Source: Apostichopus japonicus (taxonomy: Eukaryota; Echinodermata; Holothuroidea; Aspidochirotida; Stichopodidae). From it: DNA of 64,000 nucleotides. Shown here in pieces: positions 48,277-60,200 of this stretch. Both the position numbers and the translations under genes were made by a program. The notes under the pieces are model-generated. The model saw nothing but the letters and a program-made list of their open reading frames with translations. It ran no database searches and was not told the DNA's origin. The stretch is taken from positions 8,678,001 through 8,742,000 of the forward strand of contig NC_092561.1 of assembly GCF_037975245.1 (NCBI RefSeq), in the 5' to 3' direction. The stretch's first letter is position 1, and every line of letters starts with the position of its first letter.

Positions 48277-51200
48277 TAATTAATTAATTAGTTAATTAAT
48301 CAATTAAGCTTCTTTTAATCAAAAGCCCAGAGGAATAAGTATTACAATGTACTTACTATGACTTAACCCTGCTTCATCTTTGACAAAATAGTTGGCAGCA
48401 AACATCAATCTCCCCGACTCTAGCTGTATTCCATGACCAGGGCCTTCAAAATAAAACACGGGAGACGTTCTTTCAAATCGTGATTTGCAAAAACAACTGA
48501 ACGAAGAACAGACAACATGAGTTAAACATGGAAATTGGGTCAAGAGCGAAAAGAATGTAGTTGTGTTAATATACAGAGAAATCAGATTAAAAAAACAATT
48601 AACAGACATCATTTCTGAAACATGTGAACTAAGAAATTGGATAAAATGCAGACCTTACTAAACAGATATAAAGTTGATGTTCCTGCAGTTCTTTCTTGGT
48701 TTTGATTCCAATTTCGTCATGATAACCCCGATAGGGGCCATCAGATCACATATTTCAGATATATGGGGTAGAAACTCACCAGATGGGGGTGTAAAGAGTT
48801 GGCACCTTTTTTTTTTTGTCTTTACTTTTCCATTTCATCAGTACTATGAAAATTTTAGCCCTTTCTATCCAAAACAAAGTTAATAGCAAACTTGATTCAA
48901 TCCACTGACAAAAATGAACTATCTTATACTTCTTAACTTTTTTAAGTGAACTTTTCCATCATTCTACAACAAATTGTTATAATTAGTCAAAGCATGGGAA
49001 AATTCAACTTGCCTACTTGCCATTTTACTCAGGTTATGAATGGCCAAGCCTCACAAAGTCAGACAAAAAATGAAAAAAAAAATGGAAACCAAAACAGCAG
49101 ATAAATCAGGTGGCAGGCAAAAGGAAAGAAGAAAGATTGAAAGTAACATGTCCGATATTAGCAAAACAAAGTTATGGTAAATCATCCACATGATTCATCC
49201 CAGGAAATCAGGAATACAGATGAAAAGTATAACATAATTGAACAAATATTTAGGGACAGGGATACTTATTTGCAATTTGCCACAAGTCACAGAACTTTTG
49301 CCCTTTCCAAAGCTTCACGATGACTCTTGACAAAACCGAGATACTGACTTCAGTTTAGGCTAGTTTTCAGTACCGTTCAGAAAATACTACAGAATGTATT
49401 GTAATATTGATAGATGGACATACAGATAAACAGACAAACATACATGGAGACAGACAATCAGGCAAAGAGTCAAACCACCCAACTGTCACATCATGAGCTC
49501 CAAGGCTATTGCCTATTGAGTTAAATGCAACATGGCAATGCAATGAAGAGAGAACCAAATAATTGTCCATCGTACCCGGTGCAAATATGGAGGGTGGCGG
49601 ATCAAGACGGCCGATGGTCCCCTCGGTGATGTCCTTCATCGCAGACCAAGTCGCGCCATTATCAAAACTCTGGAGATGAAGAACAAGGAGGGAAATAACG
49701 GCTTAGTGTAAAGTGTTCAAGAAGTTAGATGACTTTCATGGACGATACTCTATGTAGTTGACTTTCATGTACAGTATATGCTAAAGCTGAGTTTGGGCCC
49801 AGTCTAATAGCTGATGGTACGTCCCACATTTCTCAAAGCTACATAGTAGGGATTAGCTAGCAGGTTTAGCTAGGTTTATTAGGAATAAGCTGGCTGGCTG
49901 GCTGTCTTTTATATAGTTTCTACATGTGAGTCAGGTCCAGTCTGTTAGCAGACATTTCTGACATGTGAGTCAGGTCCAGTCTGTAAGCTGACATTTCTAC
50001 TGTACATGCGAGTCAGGTCCAGTCTGTTAGCTGACATTTCTACATGCGAGTCAGGTGCAGTCTGTTAGTTGACATTTCTACATGCGAGTCAGGTCCAGTC
50101 TGTTAGCTGACATTTCTACATGTGAGTCAGGTCCAGTCTGTTAGCTGACCTTTTTACATGCGAGTCAGGTCCAGTCTATTACTGTAGCTGACATTTCTAC
50201 AAGCGAGTCAGGGCCAGTCTGTAGGCTGACATTTCTACATGTGAGCCAGGTTCAGTCTGTTAGCAGACATTTCTACATGCGAGTCAGGTCCTGTATGTAA
50301 GCTGACATTTCTACATGTGAGTCAGGTCCAGTGTGTTAGCTGACCTTTTTACATGCGAGTCAGGTCCAGTCTATTACTGTAGCTGACATTTCTACAAGCG
50401 AGTCAGGGCCAGTCTGTTAGCTGACATTTCAACATGCTAGTCAGGTCCAGTCTGTTAGCAGACATTTCTACATGTGAGCCAGGTTCAGTCTGTTAGCAGA
50501 CATTACTACATGCGAGTCAGGTCCAGTCTGTTAGCTGACAATTTTACATGCGAGTCAGGTCCAGTCTGTTAGCAGACATTATTACATGCGAGTCAGGTTC
50601 AGTCTGTTAGCAGACATTACTACATGCGAGTCAGGTCCAGTCTGTTAGCTGACAATTTTACATGCGAGTCAGGTCCAGTCTGTTAACAGACATTTCTACA
50701 TGCGAGTCAGGTTCAGTCTGTTAACTGACATTAGTACATGCGAGTCAGGTCCAGTCTGTTAGCTGACATTTCTACATGCGAGTCCGGTCCAGTCTGTTAG
50801 CTGACATTTCTACATGCGAGTCAGGTCCAGTCTATTAGCTGACATTTCCACAGGCGAGTCCGGTCCAGTCTGTTAGCTGACATTTCTACATGCGAGTCAG
50901 GTCCAGTCTTTTAGCTGACATTTCTACATGAGAGTCCGGTCCAGTCTGTTAGCTGACATTTCTGGCATGTGAGTCAGGTTTAGTCTGTTACTGACATTGC
51001 TACATGCCAGTCCGGTCCAGTCTGTTAACTGACATTTCTACATGCGAGTCCGGTCCAGTCTGTTAGCTGACATTTCTACATGCGAGTCTGGTTTAGTCTG
51101 TTGGCTGACATTTCCACATGCGAGTCCGGTCCAGTCTGTTAGCTGACATTTCTACATGCGAGTCAGGTCCAGTCTTTTAGCTGACATTTCTACATGAGAG

Positions 51201-54200
51201 TCCAGTCCAGTCTGTTAGCTGACATTTCTGGCATGTGAGTCAGGTTTAGTCTGTTACTGACATTGCTACATGCCAGTCCGGTCCAGTCTGTTAACTGACA
51301 TTTCTACATGCGAGTCCGGTCCAGTCTGTTAGCTGACATTTCTACATGCGAGTCTGGTTTAGTCTGTTGGCTGACATTTCTACATGCGAGTCAGGTCCAG
51401 TCTGTTAGCAGACATTTCTACATGCGAGTCTGGTTAATCTGTTGGCTGACATTTCTACATGCGAGTCAGGTACAGTCTGTTGGCTGACATTTCTACATGC
51501 GAGTCTGGTCCAGTCTGTTGGCTGACATTTCTACATGCGAGTCTGGTCCAGTCTGTTAGCTGACATTTCTACATGCGAGTCTGGTCCAGTCTGTTCGCTG
51601 ACATTTCTACATGCGAGTCAGGTCCAGTCTGTTAGCTGACATTTCTACATGCGAGTCTGGTCCAGTCTGTTAGCTGACATTTCTACATGTATGCGAGTCA
51701 GGTCCAGTCTGTTAGCTGACATTTCTACATGTATGCGAGTCTGGTCCAGTCTGTTAGCTGACATTTCTACATGCGAGTCAGGTCCAGTCTGTTAGCTGAC
51801 AAATAGAGAGTTTTCCACGGCTGAGTCAGGATAACCTGCTGCCATAGACGGACAACATTTCCACTCTCCCAAGTCACAAGCAAACCCATATTTATGACTG
51901 ATAACATTATTCGGGCATTCTCAATTTTAAAGGAATAAATCAGAGATATGGTACCCTTGTTCTTGACTCAGGTTGCGATAAAATGTATCTGTTTGCTGTA
52001 AAATGATATTTGAGCTGCATCGATTATTTACAGCACTTGGCAATGAGCGACATGAAATCAAGCTTACCCCACACAACTACCAACCTTCCCCAAGACAACA
52101 TTTGCTCATGATTCCCTACACATTTAAGCAAATGGAATTCCTAATTTTCTCAAGTTCAAAACACTTTGTACAGACCTTTACTATGCAGCCTACACACTAA
52201 TGATGACCTAAATGTTAAGCTACCTGTAGTAAAGCCTTAACAACTGCAACTCTTGCCAAACCTATACTTAACTCATTTTGCGTTCAGTTTCTGTGCCGGA
52301 GGAAACATTCAAAGATGGACAGGAACTCCAAACATGACATGTCTGTAGGCATAAAGTCAACTTTTCACCAGTTTTAAATTTCTGCTGTCAAGATTATCTC
52401 AAACTTCGTAAGAACCTTGCTCAGGTAAAGTCATATCATATCATATTAGAAGGAATGTTCAAATGTGGATTTTCTTGGAAATGTTAAAATGAGCATTTTC
52501 TTCTCTAGATTGAGACTTTCAAGACCTAGAAAATAGGATTTCCATTTCACTACATTTCCAGACTTTCTTTGTTTTTTCAGGCTGAGAGAGAACCATATCT
52601 ACTGCAGTCATTGCATATATATTCACATCAAGTTAAAAGCAAATTTCTGAATTGATTTAATTTTCCAGTGTTTTTTATTTTTTTTAGTTTGAACCTTTTC
52701 AGTGGTTTGATACTAAAATCCAACGATAATGTAGGGGATATTAGCTTGACTGGTAAAGTTCCCTTTCACATATTGAAAGGAAAAGAATTTTCCAATTGAT
52801 AGAAGTGTTAGCTCAATGGTTAACGCCGGTGCCTTTCAATCATAAGGTCCCCGGTTCGAGTAACTCCCAGATTAATGTATGTCGTCCAGTTACAGAGTTG
52901 TTGACAATTGAAAATTCATAATCATTGACGTTAAATATGAATGTAAGAGACTGACTTTGGTCAGCTTGCGGCTTTGATAACCCAATGAGGCTTCTTTGCG
53001 AGTTCCTGCTTGCAGGAGGATCTAAAATACATACAATACATACATACTGTACATGCATACATTGATCAATAAATTTATTTAATAAATGCTATAATGAAAA
53101 GCATCCTGGTGATCATATATTTACGATCCAATCAAACTCACATCTTAACCTTTACTCAATAAATTAAATAAAATCTTGCAGGGTGTACTAGCAGGATAAA
53201 TTTTATTGTCTTATTTTTATCAATTCAGTTGATAGGTTGGGAAATTTGTCAGCTAACCAGAAAGCCTATGGGCTTTATCGTAACTGGGTTCAGCTTGATA
53301 AAACATATAAACAAGCACACTATACCTTGACCATAAAAACTTTCTGGTTGTAAATGCCTTTTCTGACCAGGTCAAATTGGTCGAGCCAAGCTGGAATACC
53401 GATAAAAACGACGACTATTATGTTGAGTTCCTTTTCTATTATTGGATTTGGATTCATCAATCTGTTATAAAAAGACAAACACAAAATGGAAAAAGGAGTT
53501 AAAAGATGATTTTTACTGTTTGATATGCTATGATACAGTCATTTCATATGTTTTTAGATCATGTAACTGATTCATGTCGTTTACATTTTTGGTCTTGTAC
53601 CAAGAAATGAATTCCTATCATGCGCATTTGTAATGAACTCCTGGTCCACGTACCCGCACTGGTTATGGCAATCGTGCCTTTTCTGTCGCTGCGCCTTCTC
53701 TTTAGACGCAACTACAATTTCACGTTTGTGACTCTCCCTCCTTTTGTATTTTCAACAGACAACTTAAAACATTTCTGTTTGATTCCTAGTTTCTTTTTTT
53801 CCTTGGTTTCCTTTTGTCTCTTTCCTACTTTGTAATGCGCTTTGAAACACTGTATTAAGCGCTATATAAATGTAATTTATTATCATTTATTAGGAATAAA
53901 ATAATTTGCAACCAAGAGATGAAACTGACCTGACTGACAATATGTCAAACAGTAACATACACAGACCGATGCACACATGTTTGTATTACATTCAGACCGA
54001 GGACCCCATTGTATTTTCCATTGTTCAAATCCACTTACCCTAACCTTAACAATACCCCATAACAATAGAATTCTTTCGAGGACGTGGTGATTCTTTAGAA
54101 ATCACATCCAAGGACCTGGAATTATCTGCTAAGTCCTCAGTCAGAATACAAAACAAGTGCACACCCACACACACCCACACGCACGCATGCACCCTCTCAG

Positions 54201-57200
54201 ACTAACTGACATATGGATAAGAATACACATAAAGAACAATACAGTGGTTTGTCATGTATGTTAGGGTGACCTATGACATCACATTAAAGTGGAGGACACA
54301 CAATTACAACCACGACTCAAGCAGCTGACATTTTCAAACAAGTACAGTACAATTATATTACAGTTAATTTGACCTTTCCAACTTTCCGTAGTAACTGTAT
54401 TGAAAATGTTCTATTTATACTTTTATAGGTATAAATTTGTTTAGTGTCTACATCATGAAATATGTATATCTGCAGGGTTTTTGTAACAATCTTTGACACG
54501 TTAAGAGCAGAGTCATTAAAAGAGCTCAGTGTCTTAAAAACGTGTAGAGCTCTGTGAGATTCCATAAATAATGAGCTCCATTAAATCATTTTATCAGAAG
54601 TACAGGACATCCTGACATAATCCTGTACCTGAGAGAGGTCAGGTCAGATGTAGGGCAGTACACTAAACTGCTGCACCAACCAGCCAGATAACCTGATGTC
54701 TTGCCACCCTATTACCAATGCAGGCAATGTTACTGTACAACGAAAATGCTATTGACAGTGAAATCATGCTATATTTTACCGTTCTTCTTTGCACTTTGTT
54801 TTGAGCAAAACTTATCCCTGGATCCGCACCGGCCATAAATATATATGGGGGCTCCACTCACCTGTAATCAAATAATGATGCCATCACCTGGACATCACTC
54901 CAATGAACTCTCTTCTCCTCTAAAACTCCTCTTCTGAAGATGATATCGATGCGACCGATATCCTCTACAGTATCCTTACGGCCTTCACAGAAGGCAATGA
55001 AGTGACCATTGTGGTAGATGATTGCAGGTATCCTGTTAACAAAAGAGTAAGCAAAGCTTTCATGACAAATGGAAAACATTGTCTTCTACTCTTAATGAAA
55101 ATAGCAATCTCAGGAAGAAGCTATGGGGAGAGGGAGGGGAGGTGAAGAGAAGGAGAGGAGGGGGAGGGGAGAGGGAGGGGAGAGGAGAGAGGGAGGTGAG
55201 GAGAGGGAGGGGGAGAAGAGGGAGAGGAAGGTGAGGAGACGGAGGTGAGGAGAGGGAGGGGGAGGAGAGGGAGGGGGAGGAGAGTGAGGGGGAGAGAGGG
55301 GATAGGAAGGGTGAAGATAAGGGAAGGAGAGGGAGGGAGGAAGAGAGACAGATGATGGAGGGGATATGATGGTTGATTGAAGTCGGAATTAACTTTATTT
55401 CAACTTACTGACAAAGTGAATGTTACATATTACATAATGGCGATGGCGAGTCTCCAGTGAACACTACACACATAGACAAAGAAATGACCTTGTGCTGGCC
55501 GTTAATAGCCGTCTGTGTCAAGTGATTCTTGCAAGATGGTATCTGCATTTTATGTTGCATCGAGACCATTGTGACTGTCCTTGAAAGTGACAATGGTAAC
55601 AACTGTACCTTTTAGAACATGGTAGGGTAACAAAGGGAACTAATGGTAACAAAGGGAATAAAGGGAGACACACATGAATAGCAACTCCCACTAGAATATC
55701 TGGCAATGTATTTGAGCTATAGAAAGTGACATCATTTGTATTTGAAGATTCACCTGCTTTCAACGTATTTCAGCATTACAAAGAAATGATTCCACATTCA
55801 CACGGCCACGACAAATACGGTACCAAACTCAAAAGATTTAGCTTTGGTGAATACAAAATGAACTACTGTATGCTCAACATTTTGGCGAGTGACTCATGGA
55901 CCACAATATTAGCAAGACTATCGTTGCAAACATTTCACATAATGATGAAAAGCATTACCTTGGCAAACTTGAAGCAATTTTCTGTTGTAAACTGATTTTC
56001 CTCAATGACCTATCTCAATGGGAATAAACTGTGTAAAATGGTTCGCTAACTGCACGTACATTATTTACAGGAATTTTCTATACATGTGCGGATGTTGTTC
56101 AATAATTACAAGGTGCATTTATAAACATACAGCGAAGACTTTATTTAACATGTAATGTAACAATTTATTACAGGGAATGGTTTGAGCTTAAGAAGTACAT
56201 AATGTGTTTCAAAGGCTTTCATAAACATGTAGTATTCATATGTTCATTTCTAAACCAATGAAAACAGTTTGTTGAGCACTGATATCATGATAGCTTGGTT
56301 ATGTGCAGGCAACCCCTAGACAGTCCAGTATAGTACTAGTGGCCCAAGTAGACTACTTACAACAAACACGTGGACATCCCCATCTGAAGTTAATATATGA
56401 GAGTATTAATTTACTACCATACAAAATTTAAGAAGTTTTTACCACTATATTGCGAGTTTCGCGATATTAAAATTCATATGTTAATGTCATACTACCGCTT
56501 TAGAGTTGTTTTGCAGAAAATCAAATCCACAATACACGATTACTGAATCTGTCATTATGGTAAAACATTTTCGCCAACAAAGTATGGCATTGCCGATTTG
56601 ATTAGGCTTCACTGATTTTCACTCGAAACCAGTTGCGAGTGGAAGATAGCCTTGATGCTTTGTCAACCGTAAATTTTCATGGTGTAAAAGATCCCTTTGA
56701 TTAGACAGTGTAATGGAGCAACAGTGACATTTTTCGTGCACCATTCTGCAGCCAAAAGACAAGAATGAATACTGTAATTCGGAAAAAGTACTAAGTCGCT
56801 AATCGTTTAGCGGCTTAAAGTTGCAGTGATATGCAACTGTATATGCTTAGGACTCACGCACACGTAGCATTTAGCACAGTATGTGCCTAGTACTAGAAGA
56901 GCCCTAATGTTACAACAGCCAAGCTTCCTTCTTAGGTATTTTTGCCGATGTTCTTCGGAATTGTTTGAGAGAAAAATACAGTAGGCTTAGCTGCATTTTG
57001 ATGATGCTACAATGTTCATGTTTTACTTTGTTCATCACTTACTTTTGGTGGAAAGAGTTTAAACTTCATACTGCACAGAAATATAACTTTCCGTTTTGCA
57101 ATGACGTAGCACCATGTACCTGCCTAACCTTTGTTTACAGAATGTATTGATGTTACAGTACATGCTTAGGGCTTGCACACGCATAGCTTTTAGCACAGTA

Positions 57201-60200
57201 CGGTACAGTATATGCCTAGTACTAGAAGAGCCCTAATTTTACAGAAATATAATTTTCCATTGTGCAATTAGGGAGCACCATGTATCTGCCTTACCTTTGT
57301 TTACATAATGTTTTGATGTCGTATGGTGACTTGAACAGCGACGATAGTGGTGATTTAATTTTGCATTTTGGCGTGTAGATTTTTAGTCCGGGTCGCCAAA
57401 TGATGAGAACTTTTAATAACGATCGTTTGGGCCTGATATTCACATATGGACTGCTAATTAATTTGCATATAAGAAAGAAATATGAATGCGAGAAATATTG
57501 ATTTTCATGAAAAAAAAAGGCCTTACCTAGAAGTATTGTATCCATAGAAGTCTTGAGTGAATATAACTGCAAAAAAGAAAGAGTATGAAGGTTACCGTAG
57601 GTACAGAAACAAATTACTTTGAGGTATACAAGGAAAATATCCATTAAACTATAACCGCAGTAAAAGGATACCTGGCCAAGAATCAATAGTTTGTGATGTG
57701 TGTAGTTTGTGTAACTGCCAGTGCATATATTGCAGGGCATGGAAAATAGGGTACTGCACTGTTAGTGCACTGCAGTGTGTACTGTGAATGCACTGTACTG
57801 CACTGTACCTTTCATATTTAAAATGTACTTTTCTGCAATCTGTAGTTATACTATGTTGTATCATTCTACATGGCACTGTTAGTGTTTAAATGAACTGTTC
57901 TGTTTATCGCAATGTACAGTACTGCAGTAATGAAGTGTACTGCCATGGGCCACAGTACATTGTTAGTATACATATATTGTACAGTAACTGCAATCTGTGA
58001 TGGACAGTACTGTACTGAAATGATACATAATCCGTCCTGTAGTTTGTACAGTTAGCACATTGAGCTGTGCTGTAATGCAATGTACTGTACTGTACAGTAA
58101 TCTGTACTGTAATGTACTAATATCTGTAAAGCTGCAATGTATGGTAATGTAATTGCAATGTTCTGTAATCTGTATTGTGATGTACCATACTGTAATTTAT
58201 ACTGCAAAATACTAAACATGTCATCTGTATGCCATGTACTTTACAGTACAGTATAGTACAGTAATGCAATGTACTGTTATGCAATGTACTGTATACTGTA
58301 TACATGCAATGTACTATACTGAACAGTAGTTTGCACTGCAATGTACTGTACTACTACATACTATAATCTGTGTTGAAATGAGTACTGTAATCTGTATTGC
58401 ATAACGACATAATCTGTGCTGCAATGTACTGTAACATTTGTCTCAATATTAACACTATTTACAGGCTTAATGCATGGTATTGTGGAAGTGGAGCTCATTT
58501 TCAGCTATACAGTAAGTAGCTGTTTTGAGCACTTTCGTTTTCTAGCAAGTGGCTAAAAAAAATTGTGAAATTAAGTGTTCTCATTCTGCAATGATGTGTT
58601 CTACATCTAAGTGTTATTATACTATGTTGTAGAATGCTAAATATATAAACAGATCTATTGTTTCCCTTTGATTCTTTCGGCCATTTCCCCAGAAAGATCG
58701 CATCCCAGTACTAATCGAACAGGACGCACATATCTGCATGATCAACCTGCAATGTACAGTAGTACTATTAGTGGAAGTGGTGCTTGTACTGTACTGCACT
58801 ATGGCTGTCTATGCCAAGTATTATACAGTGTACAAACCTATTCACTGAACTGCACAGTTACACTAGATATATATTATGCTGTACTGTGCTGCAATGGTTC
58901 TTTGTGGCACTGTACTGTAATTACCATACAAAAATATGAACACTCATGATTTTTTTTAGAAATATGAGCGACGCTTAGAGAGAGAATACATTACACAGTA
59001 GGCAGCTGTACGAATGATAATGGTGGCTGATTTGCTGTGAGTATTCGTTAACTGTACAGTTACACAGGTACTGTAAATACATACTAGTCAATTTACATAC
59101 AATTCACACATACCGTATCTGTACTGAATTGTATGTAAAGTACGTATATACTGTACTGTATGTCATCCAGGCAGATACTGTAGTTTTGTGCTGTTATTAA
59201 TTTCAAATTGACATTTTCTCCAAAAGTCAACAGTCAAACTGAAAGTACCAGATGGATCATGCATCAAATCCCACGTGTCACAGCGTTTTTAATTGCTTCA
59301 TTATTACACCATACACTTTTTGCAGTAGGGATATCAACGACCCATAAAAATATCAATATATACGGCGAGGCATGTAACCACATTTTAAGATATATTATAA
59401 GCAATGCAGTCTGCAAAAAAATTCTGCAAGTTTTGAAAAAGTCTGGAGTAATGAATTTTGATGTAAAAATTGTTCGTCTGTTCTCCAAATCATCAATGAA
59501 ACTACATTTTATATCACTACAGTAGTTAGTCACAACACTGTAGATTCTCCAATTCCATCACAAACAAATTGAAGAGTTTGTAATTCACACCTTTTTCTTT
59601 AGCTGTTTGACAGTAGCAAAGACATGCACATTTGCAGTTTTCTGCCAGTGGACATTACGAAACATATTTTATAAACAAAATGTAATTCGGGAGGGGGGTG
59701 GGGGAAATCGTCCAATATAGAAATTGGCATGACTTTCATGAATGCCTGTCATTAGCCCCACATTTCTGTTGAATATCTCTGTCAGCGATTGCTATTGGGC
59801 TTCTCTCAAAAAGCCTGTATGAAAAGTAACTGATATATATACAGTACTGTATGTGTGGTAATTTAGGAAATTGCCAGTGAGAACTTGATTTTAACCAGTT
59901 GATTTGTTCGAGCACTTGCATTTTTTAAGCGAGTGGCTAAAATTATGGATTTCTTAGGATTTCTGACCGTTTGCTACTTTTTTCTCGATTTGTTACCATT
60001 CTGGAGTTCTGTACAGTACTGTAGTACCAACACTTAATCTGGGATTCACAAACTGTGAAGATTCTAAACACTAAACATCCATTTTTAAACTATATTGGAC
60101 ATGAGCAAAATATTGTAGTTTAAGGAGACATACTGTAACTTACCTTCTGGTTCTGTCTGCCATGGTTTTTCATGGAGGTACAGGTTGGGCGTAATTGGTT

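Noticed and set aside
48357-48505. Longer sialidase exon 6 using the stronger acceptor ending at about 48505
   Set aside because: It breaks the frame from exon 5 and inserts residues before GPGHGIQL that the family does not have.
49905-51800. CRISPR-like array
   Set aside because: Units are contiguous with no unique spacers, within an intron of an animal gene.
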